Position numbers and translations under genes: made by a program. The notes beneath the pieces are model-generated. The model was not told the origin of the DNA, did not search any database, and saw only the letters and a list, made by a program, of their open reading frames with translations. DNA of 64,000 nucleotides, from NCBI RefSeq assembly GCF_001951155.1, contig NZ_CP016359.1, forward strand, positions 496,001 through 560,000. The letters are read 5' to 3'. Origin of the DNA: Christiangramia flava JLT2011 (GTDB lineage: Bacteria; Bacteroidota; Bacteroidia; Flavobacteriales; Flavobacteriaceae). This document shows positions 24,108 through 33,192 of this stretch, one piece after another (the stretch's first letter is position 1; each line of letters begins with the position of its first letter).

Positions 24108-26082
24108 ACTGTTTACTACTACTCTATTATTATTTTTTTCTTTTTTATTACATTCTCAAAACTATAACGATCTAAATGCTGTCGTCACCAAAGAAGATCT
24201 TCTCAGTGATTCGTATCCGGCAGATAGCGTGGCGCACGCGCTGGTGATCTACGAAAAAGGCTTTACGGAAATTGATGATGACGAAGAATACAACCTCGTA
24301 ACCAAGTATATCATCAAGATCAAGATTCTGGATAAACAGGGAGTGGAAGATGAAGCCACGGTCAAAATCCCGCTCTCAATCGCCTATGATAATGGCGATA
24401 CTCAGGAAACCCTGAAAGACCTGGAAGCGGCGAATTACAAATGGGTGAATGGCGGTATCGTTAAAAAAAGTATTTCGAAGGAACAGGTTTACAGCAAAGA
24501 AACCGAAAACCGGATCATCAAAACTTTTACCCTGCCAGATGTGGAAGCAGGGGACGTGATCGTGTATTCCTACAAGAAGATCTCTCCTTTCATCCATTAT
24601 TTCGAAACCTGGGATTTCCAGTCTGACCTGCCTAAACTGTACAGTGAGTTTACCGCGAAGATCCCGGCTAATTACGAGTATTTTACCACGTTGGTCGGTA
24701 CTTTGAAGCTGGATACTGAAGAGACCGAAGTTCTTGAACGATGCCTGAGCATGGGAATTTCACGAAATCCGGCTGATTGTATCCAGACAAAATATGCCAT
24801 GAAGGACATTCCGGCCTTTCGCACCGAAGCTTATATGACGAGCGCATATAACTTCCAAAGCCGATTAAAATATGAAATGAATACCTTCACAAGGCCTTCG
24901 GATGGCTATGAAGTACGATTCAGCAAAAGCTGGAAAGACGTTAACAAAGAGATACGGGATCACCTGGGCATTGGTAAACAATGGGAAAAAGCTGATGTAG
25001 AAGGCGTACTTCCGGAAGCGATCAGTTCTTTACCGAACGATCTGGAAAAAGCCCGTAAAATTTACCATTTTGTACAGGATTCGTACTCCTGGAACGGCCG
25101 AATGGAAATCTACAACGATATTACCATAAAGGATCTTCTCAGTCAGGGTAGCGGCAACATCATGACGCTCAATTCCCTGTTGTTACGTTTGTACCGTGAA
25201 GAAGGTTTTAAAGCATACCCGGTCATGTCGGCTACCAGGAATTTTGGATTTATCAGCCGGCTACACCCGGTTTTGAACCAATTCAATTATTTCCTTGTAA
25301 ATCTGGAACTGCAAGATAATAAGTACCTGCTGGACGCCAGTGAAAAAACCCTGGCCTTCGGTGATCTTCCTATGCGCGCCCTGAATAATTACGCCCGGAA
25401 ATTAACTACGGAAGAAACCAGCGAATGGGTAGACCTAAATCCTACTGAATATTCCAAGATCAATTTCAGGGATTCGCTGATGGTGATGCCTGATGGCTCG
25501 ATAAAAGGTTCTTCCCAGCAGATCTTATCAGGGCATTTTGCCTATGAATTCCGAAAAGAAAATGATGAGAATTCCCTTCAGCAGGCAGCCAGGGAAACTT
25601 CCCGGCCACTAGAGAAAACGGAACTTTTGAACATTCTTGCCGCGAACCTGGACGAAAGGGATGAACCGCTGAATATTCACTATACTCTGAGCAGCAGCGC
25701 CGATAAGATCGACGATCGCATCTACCTGAATCCGTTCAGTTTTGAGCTGGCGGAAGAGAACCCGTTCCAATTGGATTTCAGGCAATATCCTATCGATTTC
25801 GGATATAAGAATGCATTTACGTATTCCGCTATAATTGAGATTCCTGAAGGTTATTCCGTAGAAAAACTGCCCGGCCAGAAAGCGATCAGGCTTCCGGGAA
25901 ATGCCGGTTCCCTGCTTTTTGTAGCCAACCAGGCTTCTGAAAAGATCCTGAACGTACAATGCCGTGTGAATCTTGCTAAAAATGTCTATGAACCAGAATA
26001 TTACGAGGGATTGAAGAAATTCTTCAATGAAATTCTCGCTGTTCAGCAGCAATCGCTCATCGTGCTAAAAGAAAATACTTAA
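24100..26082 (+). CDS. Secreted DUF3857 / transglutaminase-like protein
   Basis: A 660-residue exported protein. The ATG at 24100 gives a standard signal peptide (MNKLFTTTLLLFFSFLLHSQ); a longer upstream frame would bury it. The N-terminal half is DUF3857-like (ALVIYEKGFTEI, then IKTFTLPDVEAGDVIVYSYKK). The middle has a transglutaminase-like fold (KARKIYHFVQDSYSWNGR, LNSLLLRLYREEGFKAYPV), but the expected cysteine of the triad is replaced in GNIMTLNSLL, so peptidase activity is doubtful. The C-terminal part is beta-rich. It overlaps the preceding gene by 8 nt. Confidence 0.85.
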   Translation: MNKLFTTTLLLFFSFLLHSQNYNDLNAVVTKEDLLSDSYPADSVAHALVIYEKGFTEIDDDEEYNLVTKYIIKIKILDKQGVEDEATVKIPLSIAYDNGDTQETLKDLEAANYKWVNGGIVKKSISKEQVYSKETENRIIKTFTLPDVEAGDVIVYSYKKISPFIHYFETWDFQSDLPKLYSEFTAKIPANYEYFTTLVGTLKLDTEETEVLERCLSMGISRNPADCIQTKYAMKDIPAFRTEAYMTSAYNFQSRLKYEMNTFTRPSDGYEVRFSKSWKDVNKEIRDHLGIGKQWEKADVEGVLPEAISSLPNDLEKARKIYHFVQDSYSWNGRMEIYNDITIKDLLSQGSGNIMTLNSLLLRLYREEGFKAYPVMSATRNFGFISRLHPVLNQFNYFLVNLELQDNKYLLDASEKTLAFGDLPMRALNNYARKLTTEETSEWVDLNPTEYSKINFRDSLMVMPDGSIKGSSQQILSGHFAYEFRKENDENSLQQAARETSRPLEKTELLNILAANLDERDEPLNIHYTLSSSADKIDDRIYLNPFSFELAEENPFQLDFRQYPIDFGYKNAFTYSAIIEIPEGYSVEKLPGQKAIRLPGNAGSLLFVANQASEKILNVQCRVNLAKNVYEPEYYEGLKKFFNEILAVQQQSLIVLKENT

Positions 26083-26110
26083 ATTTGACTAAAGCCGAAA
26101 TCAGCAGCAA

Positions 26111-26938
26111 TTGAAACATCCCGAATATCCAGCCTGGAAACAGAAACTTCATGAGATCATTTATGAAGCCGATACACCTGCCGGAAAACTATTCGATATT
26201 GTCCTGCTGTTTTTTATCGTTTTCAGCGTCGTGCTGGTCATGCTGGAGAGCATCACCTCGATCAACACGAAATACGAAGACACTTTTTACATCGCTGAGT
26301 GGGTGATCACCATCATCTTTTCAATCGAATATATCCTGCGGATCATCGTGATCAAACGGCCGCGTCACTATATTTTCAGTTTTTACGGGATCGTAGACCT
26401 GCTTTCCACGCTTCCGAGCTATATCAGTTTTTTCTTCGGAGGGCAGAATTTGCTGCTCACCATCAGGGCACTGCGCCTCTTACGCGTTTTCAGGATACTT
26501 AAAGTGACACGTTATATCGGGGAATCCAATAAACTCGCATCCGCCCTTCGGAACAGCAAGGCAAAGATCCTGGTTTTTCTTTTCGCGGTGCTGATCATTT
26601 GTGTCATTGCCGGAACCCTCATGTACCTCATAGAAGGCGAAAATGGAGGTTTTGACAATATCCCGCTGAGCATTTACTGGTGTATTGTGACGCTTACTAC
26701 GGTAGGATTTGGCGACATCGCTCCTATCACACCACTGGGAAGGTTTATCGCATCACTCATCATGATCATGGGGTACGGCATCATCGCGGTTCCAACCGGC
26801 ATCGTGAGTGCGGAGTATAACCGGATGGGTGCAGACGGTCATCATGGCAACACACAGGTTTGCCCGAACTGCAACGAAGACAAGCACCTGGATACGGCTC
26901 ATTATTGTCATAAATGCGGACATTTGCTGAATGCCTAA
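26111..26938 (+). CDS. Voltage-gated ion channel with C-terminal zinc ribbon
   Basis: A 275-residue six-helix channel of the voltage-gated potassium superfamily. S4 is arginine-rich (RALRLLRVFRILKVTRY, about residues 120-136), the pore loop has the potassium filter TTVGFGD (about 196-202), and S6 follows. After S6 a four-cysteine zinc ribbon is present (CPNCNE then CHKCG, about 253-272), an unusual cytoplasmic add-on. The start is TTG at 26111. It overlaps miaA by 8 nt. Confidence 0.9.
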   Translation: MKHPEYPAWKQKLHEIIYEADTPAGKLFDIVLLFFIVFSVVLVMLESITSINTKYEDTFYIAEWVITIIFSIEYILRIIVIKRPRHYIFSFYGIVDLLSTLPSYISFFFGGQNLLLTIRALRLLRVFRILKVTRYIGESNKLASALRNSKAKILVFLFAVLIICVIAGTLMYLIEGENGGFDNIPLSIYWCIVTLTTVGFGDIAPITPLGRFIASLIMIMGYGIIAVPTGIVSAEYNRMGADGHHGNTQVCPNCNEDKHLDTAHYCHKCGHLLNA

Positions 26939-27839
26939 ATACCTTATCACCATATCGGGACCTACAGCCATTGGGAAGACCGCCCTTTCCATCGAATTGG
27001 CGCGTCATTTTCAAACAGAAATCCTTTCAGCCGACTCGCGGCAGTTTTTCCAGGAACTGAAAATAGGCACCGCCGTTCCCGAACCCGAAGAACTGGACGC
27101 CGCTCCACATCATTTCATTCAGCATATATCGATTACTGAAAATTATTCGGTTGGCGACTTTGAAAGGGATGCGATCAGGAAACTCGAAGAAATTTACCAG
27201 CAACAAGATATAGCGATCATGGTTGGCGGCAGCGGACTTTATTTAAAAGCCATTACCGAGGGACTCGATGATTTTCCTGAAGTTGACCCGGCTATTCGCC
27301 TTAAACTGAAACAGCAGCTGGAAGAAGAAGGCATCGACCGGCTTCAGAAAGAATTGTTCGTACTGGATCCCGATTATTACCGCACGGCTGACGTTCAGAA
27401 TCCACACCGTCTTATACGGGCGCTGGAAATATGCATCGGGACCGGCAAGACCTTTTCCTCCTTTCTGAATAAACCTAAAAAACCCAGAGATTTTACCGTT
27501 ATTCCGGTAGGTTTGACGGCAGAAAGAGAAGTGATCTATGAGCGTATCAACCGCCGCGTGGACCTCATGATGGAAAAAGGATTGCTTGAAGAGGCGCGGA
27601 AAGTTTATCCCCAACGGCAACTAAACGCCTTGAACACGGTGGGCTACAAAGAGCTGTTTGAATATTTCGGCGGAAAATGGGACCTGGATACAGCTGTTTC
27701 AGAAATCAAGAAAAACACCCGAAGATTTGCCAAAAGGCAACTTACCTGGTTCCGAAAAGATGAGCGCATCAACTGGTTCGATTACCAGGAAGATCCCAAA
27801 AGAATTATTGATTTTATCGAATCCCGAATTAGTTCTTAA
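26931..27839 (+). CDS. miaA: tRNA dimethylallyltransferase
   Basis: A 302-residue enzyme that adds an isopentenyl group to A37 of tRNAs reading codons that start with U, including the tRNA-Ser(UGA) in this window. The P-loop GPTAIGKT (8-15), the SADSRQFF motif, the MVGGSGLYLKAITEGL segment and the C-terminal TRRFAKRQLTWFRKD are all present. It overlaps the channel gene at its start and the convergent giant T9SS gene by 11 nt at its end. Confidence 0.95.
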   Translation: MPKYLITISGPTAIGKTALSIELARHFQTEILSADSRQFFQELKIGTAVPEPEELDAAPHHFIQHISITENYSVGDFERDAIRKLEEIYQQQDIAIMVGGSGLYLKAITEGLDDFPEVDPAIRLKLKQQLEEEGIDRLQKELFVLDPDYYRTADVQNPHRLIRALEICIGTGKTFSSFLNKPKKPRDFTVIPVGLTAEREVIYERINRRVDLMMEKGLLEEARKVYPQRQLNALNTVGYKELFEYFGGKWDLDTAVSEIKKNTRRFAKRQLTWFRKDERINWFDYQEDPKRIIDFIESRISS

Positions 27840-30800
27840 TAATGATCCGTTTCACGAGCATGCCTTTGTTCGTCATGATCTTGAGCACGTAGGCAGCTTC
27901 CTGTAAAGGACCAATATCCATGGAATATTCCATAAAATCACCTTTGTAATCCTGACCGGCGATAAAGCGTCCCCGATGGTCAAAAACTTCCATTCTGGTC
28001 ACGCTTACATCAGATGGCGTAGCCACTTTAAAGCTTCCGGAATTGGGATTTGGGTACACGAACGTGTACTCGGTCCCCGGCGGAAGCGTTCCGCAGTTGT
28101 CACCCTCTACGGTGATTATGACCGTTCCGGTCGTGGTATTTCCGTATTCATCGGTTGCCCTTACTTCCACCAGGTTTTCGCCCAGATCGTCACAGGTAAA
28201 TTCTTCCCGGCTCAGTTCATAAAGCACCGTATCGGAACAGAAATCAGAAGACCCATTATCGATATCTTCAAAACGCAGCGTGGCGATACCTTCGCTGCCA
28301 ATTTGCAGCGTCATATCACGTAATTGCAGGTCTGGAGCAGCACGATCGAGCACGGTTACGGGAATCACACAACTGCCGTTTTGAGCTCCGGAATAGGTCA
28401 GGGTGATTTCTGATTCCCCAATATCCTCACAGCCAAAAACCAACTGGCTCGCTTCCACATTGATCCCTTCGACATTGCCGGAATACAGGGTGGTGATATC
28501 CACCGTAAAATCAGCATTCTCCCGAAGAAAAATCGTAAGATCTTCGGCACAGCGAAAATAGCCCGTTTGCCCGGCCTCTACGAAAATAGTGACGGTCACG
28601 GTTCCCGAATTCAACTGCCCGTCGGTCGCATGGTAAGTGAATTGATCTTCCCCTGAAAAGCCGTTATTAGGAGTGTAGGTAAAGGAGCCATCAGCGTTCA
28701 GTTCCAGGGTACCATTAGTCACATCATCCACCAAAACAGCGAAAATCTGGTCGCCATTCGGATCATTATCATTGGCCAGGATACCATTTTCTTCGGAAAT
28801 GTTCAAGGTTGTATTGAAAGCGGTCGTGTAGCTATCGGGATTGGCAACAGGATAACCCTGGGAGTCATCCAGCACGTTGATGGTAACTGTGGCAAGACCT
28901 TCCCCTGAACCGTCGGTTGCATAATAACTGAAACGATCTACTCCTACAAAATCGGGATCTGGCGTATAGGTAAACGAACCATCTTCCAGTAATGTCACAC
29001 TTCCGTGCGTTGGGTCACTATTGAGGTACGCGAAAATTTCGTCGCCTTCCGGGTCGTAGTCATTGGCCAGCACACCGGGCGCACTGATTTCCAGGACCGT
29101 ATTGACGCTGGTGGAATATTCATCTACCAGGCTCACCGGTCGCTGATTTTCCTGCTGCAGCACGTTAATGCTTACCTCAACTGTTTCAGAATCCAGTTCA
29201 CCATCATTGATATAGTAGGTGAAATTGTCCATTCCGAAGAAGCCCTCATTCGGAATGTACCGGAAAGAACCGTCATCGTTCAAACTCAAGGATCCGTTGC
29301 TGGTTTGGTCAATCAGTACGATGTTCAGGTCATCGCCCTCGGGATCAGAATCGTTTGAAAGAATCCCCTGGCCTGCCGGAACTTCGAGCGTGGTATTCAT
29401 CAATGTTTCGTACATATCAGGATTCGCAAGCGGCGCCTGGTTTCCGGCGGTGTTCACCACTACCCTGATCGCAACGGTACATTCATCAGAATTTCCAAAA
29501 TTATCGGTAACGGTAAACCGGATATCCTGAACCCCTTCATCTGCGGAAGAAAACTGCGTCTGGCTTAGAGCGTAGGAAGCTATTCCGCAGTTATCGGCAC
29601 TTCCCCCGTCCAGATCCAGCGGATCGATCTCCACGGTCTCCCCTTCATCGAGCGTCACCTGGTATTCCTGAATGCACTGAGCGGTTGGAGCGATCTGGTC
29701 ATCCGGCAGCAAATAAATATCACAATAGTCTGACTGATCTTCGTAAGTAGCGGTCACCCGTAAATAAGGATCGCTGTTTGGGTCGAAATTCGTGCCGGCA
29801 ACCTGGTCCTGTTCAATGGTCGCCCCATCTATGTTCGTTGTAACGATCGTCGAGAAATCTGGCACAAAATAATTGCAATTAGCATCTGCCTGCAGGGTAT
29901 AATTTTGCGGACAGTTTATCTGCAGGGTCTCTTCGTTGGTCACTTCAATATTGACCGTAAAACTGCAGCTGGTGGCATTCCCGTCCTCATCGGTAACGGT
30001 CAAAGTGACTTCAGTAGTTTCAGTGACCTGTGTACCAACTTCCGGAACCTGCTGAAAACTGGCGATCGCGCAATTATCTGAAGAATCTGACTGCAGCACA
30101 TAATTTGGCAATTGAAAACTCTCTCCGGCGCCAATAGTTTCCGACTGATCTGACGGACAGGTTATGCTGGGCGCGATCGAATCTTTGGCCAGCAGTTGTA
30201 CCTCGCAGGTATCGGTCTGGTCTTCGTAGGTAGCAGTGATGGTAAGCGTGAGATCGCCATGCACCTCGAAACCTGCTTCGATATTTTGGGTAATTACGGC
30301 TTCCGGAATATTGGTTTCGATCATCGCTGCAATATCCGGAATGAGGTAAGCGCAATTCTCATCAACTTCAAAAGTTTGAGGACCGGGACAGTTCGTGATC
30401 TGCAGCTCAGGACTTTCCTCGATGACGGTCACGGTGAAGCTGCAGCTATTTTCGTTCCCGGCGGCATCGGTAACCATAATATTCACCTCTGTAGTCGTGT
30501 TTATTTCGGTTCCTTCACCCGGCGTCTGGGAATAAGACAGACTGGAATCGCAATTATCGCTGAATACTATCTCTGATTCAAAATCTGGAATACTATAGGT
30601 CTCACCCTCGGCGAGCGTGATCTCTCTTGCGCCCGCAGAACAATCAATCACCGGTTTTTCTTCATCATTTACAATAATATCGAAGCTGCAAGTAACGGGA
30701 TCATTTACACCGTCATCCGCCTGGAAGGTTATGGTAGTTGTTCCTACTGGAAATAAATCGCCAGAAGTTAGATCTGTATTTCCATCAATCCGTATAGGCG

Positions 30801-32262
30801 TAATTGTTCCGTTATCATCGTTTACCGAAGGACTTTGAAAATTAAAAACAGCCCCACATTGGCCTGTATCATTTTCTAATTCAATAATTTCTGAAGGACA
30901 ATTCTGAAAAATTGGTGGAGTATCTGCCTCTTCAACAATAACTTTTACGATCGTGCTACAGGTACTTTCATTCCCCTGCTCATCAGTCACGGTTAACGTC
31001 ACTGTATTATCCCCTTCGTCATCTGCTGTAAAATTGTCCTTATCAATAGCCAGAGTGACGTCACCGCAAACGTCGTTAGAACCATCATCAATATCTTCCG
31101 CAGTTATATTTCTTGTTTCTGTGGAATTTAAGGTGATTTCAAAATCTGAAACACAAATGGCTTCGGGTGGCGTGATATCGGCAGTTGGTGATCTGCGATA
31201 CATCTCCAAATCAAATTCCAAACGAGACGGTACGAAAACAAAAATGTTTGTTCCAAAAACTTCTGAATTATCGACAAATAATTTGTCGCAATGATCGAAA
31301 GCTAGGTCTAAAGGAAAGTCGATATGATCTACAAATGATTTTTTATATATCTGATTTCTGTCAAAAATCTTGACTACAAAATCCTCATTTCTGATACCAT
31401 TGCGAATATCCCCCGCTAAATCCAGCAAATCCCCAATTCCTAAATCTTCATAATTAATGAAATCCTGAAAATCCACGCGCCCAGCGTATTCCAGAACATG
31501 TAGAAAATCAAGATCATCAACGGTTAATCCTGCAGGAGACTGCAAATTGGAAAGTGTCTTTATTAAATTAAGATTTTCATCAAACATCAAAACTTTCCCT
31601 CCGCCTCCCGCTTGACTCAAGAAGACATTTTTTCTTGAGTCAACCGCCACTCGAAATGGTTGATCTACGTTAGAATTATTGGTTGCTATACTCCCGTCCG
31701 TTCGGTAAACCCTTAACCTACTCAGTTCATCACTTTCACAACCAGAACCACTTTCGTTATATTCTGCTACGTACAAGTTATCTTCCAGATCAAATTCGAT
31801 CCCAATTGGTCTATAAAATGAAGTATAGTGAGTTTCTACCAATTGCCCTTGTTGATTGAACTCTTTTACTTTTCCGTTGGTACTACAGCTTCCGCTTTCA
31901 TCATAGTCGGCTATATAAACGTGGTCCTGAGAATCAATAGCGATATCCAAGGGATTATTTAGCTGGTTGGAAGCTATGAATCGTGATTTAATGAGGTTTC
32001 CGTTATTATCCCTTTTATCTACACCATTCCCAAAAGATAGTGTATACACATTCCCTTGCGAGTCGATTGCGATAGCGATGGTCATATCTTCCAAATTAGT
32101 ATCTGAAACCCTTACAGTTGGAAGATCCTTATCACCAAGCCAGATGTAAGATGGCACTGTATAATTCTGCCCAAAAGAATTTTGAAACAGGAATAGCAGA
32201 AGAAAAAGCAGGAGCATCCTGCGCGAAGCGCCCTTGGAGAACCAATATCTTACTGCATGCAT
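27829..32262 (-). CDS. Giant T9SS-secreted protein: NHL propeller, HYR and cadherin-like repeats
   Basis: About 1477 residues from ATG 32262. After a signal peptide (hydrophobic run ending NSFGQ), residues about 35-340 form NHL-like propeller repeats (IAIDSQGNVY, GIEFDLEDNLYVAEY, VAVDSRKNVF). A long middle holds HYR/Ig-like repeats with paired cysteines and TVTDEQGN-type motifs. Next are three cadherin-like repeats (NDSDPEGD, GSFRYIPN; NDYDPEGD, GSFTYTPD; NDNDPNGD, GSFTYTPN), another HYR-like unit and a type A T9SS sorting domain (YPNPNSGSF ... LVKRIIIKN). It is likely a surface adhesin or matrix protein. The longer frame to 32388 is rejected because a promoter-like TATCTTTA lies inside it. 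Confidence 0.88.
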   Translation of the reverse strand: MHAVRYWFSKGASRRMLLLFLLLFLFQNSFGQNYTVPSYIWLGDKDLPTVRVSDTNLEDMTIAIAIDSQGNVYTLSFGNGVDKRDNNGNLIKSRFIASNQLNNPLDIAIDSQDHVYIADYDESGSCSTNGKVKEFNQQGQLVETHYTSFYRPIGIEFDLEDNLYVAEYNESGSGCESDELSRLRVYRTDGSIATNNSNVDQPFRVAVDSRKNVFLSQAGGGGKVLMFDENLNLIKTLSNLQSPAGLTVDDLDFLHVLEYAGRVDFQDFINYEDLGIGDLLDLAGDIRNGIRNEDFVVKIFDRNQIYKKSFVDHIDFPLDLAFDHCDKLFVDNSEVFGTNIFVFVPSRLEFDLEMYRRSPTADITPPEAICVSDFEITLNSTETRNITAEDIDDGSNDVCGDVTLAIDKDNFTADDEGDNTVTLTVTDEQGNESTCSTIVKVIVEEADTPPIFQNCPSEIIELENDTGQCGAVFNFQSPSVNDDNGTITPIRIDGNTDLTSGDLFPVGTTTITFQADDGVNDPVTCSFDIIVNDEEKPVIDCSAGAREITLAEGETYSIPDFESEIVFSDNCDSSLSYSQTPGEGTEINTTTEVNIMVTDAAGNENSCSFTVTVIEESPELQITNCPGPQTFEVDENCAYLIPDIAAMIETNIPEAVITQNIEAGFEVHGDLTLTITATYEDQTDTCEVQLLAKDSIAPSITCPSDQSETIGAGESFQLPNYVLQSDSSDNCAIASFQQVPEVGTQVTETTEVTLTVTDEDGNATSCSFTVNIEVTNEETLQINCPQNYTLQADANCNYFVPDFSTIVTTNIDGATIEQDQVAGTNFDPNSDPYLRVTATYEDQSDYCDIYLLPDDQIAPTAQCIQEYQVTLDEGETVEIDPLDLDGGSADNCGIASYALSQTQFSSADEGVQDIRFTVTDNFGNSDECTVAIRVVVNTAGNQAPLANPDMYETLMNTTLEVPAGQGILSNDSDPEGDDLNIVLIDQTSNGSLSLNDDGSFRYIPNEGFFGMDNFTYYINDGELDSETVEVSINVLQQENQRPVSLVDEYSTSVNTVLEISAPGVLANDYDPEGDEIFAYLNSDPTHGSVTLLEDGSFTYTPDPDFVGVDRFSYYATDGSGEGLATVTINVLDDSQGYPVANPDSYTTAFNTTLNISEENGILANDNDPNGDQIFAVLVDDVTNGTLELNADGSFTYTPNNGFSGEDQFTYHATDGQLNSGTVTVTIFVEAGQTGYFRCAEDLTIFLRENADFTVDITTLYSGNVEGINVEASQLVFGCEDIGESEITLTYSGAQNGSCVIPVTVLDRAAPDLQLRDMTLQIGSEGIATLRFEDIDNGSSDFCSDTVLYELSREEFTCDDLGENLVEVRATDEYGNTTTGTVIITVEGDNCGTLPPGTEYTFVYPNPNSGSFKVATPSDVSVTRMEVFDHRGRFIAGQDYKGDFMEYSMDIGPLQEAAYVLKIMTNKGMLVKRIIIKN

Positions 32263-32289
32263 CAAAACGGGGCAAATTGAGGTTTGCCG

Positions 32290-32297
32290 TAAAGATA
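32290..32297 (-). promoter_or_regulatory. -7-like box of the giant T9SS gene
   Basis: The minus strand reads TATCTTTA, seven of eight bases of TAnnTTTG, 28 bp before ATG 32262. It decides against the longer N terminus. Confidence 0.4.
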
Positions 32298-32399
32298 CGT
32301 ATTGTGTAAAAACAGTTCTTAAATTAATGCAAAGATTGCGCGAATTCTGGTAAGTAGTCTTTGATGAACTTTCTGGTAACTGGTTCATCTATAGGAAAG

Positions 32400-32442
32400 A
32401 GAAAAAATACAGTATCGCGGCACCGAGCCGCGATGCTGTATT
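32400..32442 (-). terminator. Strong terminator after the RprXY pair
   Basis: A 16-bp stem with one G-T mismatch (32406-32421 with 32427-32442, GC-rich centre GCGGC/GCCGC) is followed on the minus strand by a T-run. It insulates the giant T9SS gene from the two-component operon. Confidence 0.85.
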
Positions 32443-32465
32443 CTCCCGGAAACTGAAGGTATGAA

Positions 32466-33188
32466 TTAAGCTTCGGTCTCCTCTTTATTTTTAACAACCA
32501 AACGGAATCCTTCTCCGTGGATATTCAGGATTTCCACGTTCTCGTCCTTTTTCAGGTATTTTCTCAATTTGGCAATATATACATCCATACTTCTAGATGT
32601 AAAGTAGTTATCATCTCTCCAGATTTTGGTAAGTGCAAGTTCCCTTGGCATCAGGTCATTTTCATGAAGAGCCAGTAGACGCAACAACTCATTTTCTTTT
32701 GGAGACAGTTTTTGTGGTTCCTCATCTCTAAAGGTTAAGAAACGTAGTTTGGAATTCAGGTGGAAATCTCCAATTTCGAATTCAAACTGCTTGCTGTCGG
32801 CTACACTGTCGGTCGCCTTGCGCTGCATAATAGCTTTGATCTTCATCAGCAGCACTTCGCTATCGAACGGCTTGTTCAGGTAATCATCTGCTCCAACTTT
32901 ATAACCCTTCAACACATCTTCTTTCATGGCCTTTGCGGTTAGGAAAATAATCGGGATTTCTTCATTCTTGTCCCTGATCTCTTTTGCCAGCGTGAACCCG
33001 TCTTTGTAAGGCATCATCACATCCAGGATACATAGATCGAAGTCGTCTTTTTTGAACTTTTCGAATCCTTCCATCCCGTTCTTCGCGTGAGTCACCTCGT
33101 AATCGTTCATGGCGAGATAGTCTTTTAAAACCGTCCCGAAGTTCGGATCGTCTTCTACAAGTAGAATTTTTTTGTTTTCAGTTTCCAT
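32466..33188 (-). CDS. rprY: OmpR-type response regulator (RprY-like)
   Basis: A 240-residue response regulator with an N-terminal receiver domain (acidic pocket EDD at 12-14, phospho-acceptor D56 in LDVMMP, lysine in NKPF near 106) and a C-terminal OmpR/PhoB winged helix (LSPKENELLRLL, TSRSMDVYIAKLRKYLK). In Bacteroidota such a pair is conserved and linked to growth, envelope and oxidative stress control. It starts 4 bp after the sensor gene, so the two are co-translated. Confidence 0.93.
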   Translation of the reverse strand: METENKKILLVEDDPNFGTVLKDYLAMNDYEVTHAKNGMEGFEKFKKDDFDLCILDVMMPYKDGFTLAKEIRDKNEEIPIIFLTAKAMKEDVLKGYKVGADDYLNKPFDSEVLLMKIKAIMQRKATDSVADSKQFEFEIGDFHLNSKLRFLTFRDEEPQKLSPKENELLRLLALHENDLMPRELALTKIWRDDNYFTSRSMDVYIAKLRKYLKKDENVEILNIHGEGFRLVVKNKEETEA

Positions 33189-33192
33189 ATAT

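Noticed and set aside
27976-30838. Several open frames antisense to the giant T9SS gene
   Set aside because: They are mirror frames of repeat-coding sequence and have no family signatures.
32263-32388. 42-residue longer N terminus of the giant T9SS protein
   Set aside because: It would hide the signal peptide behind a polar leader and contains the promoter-like box at 32290-32297.
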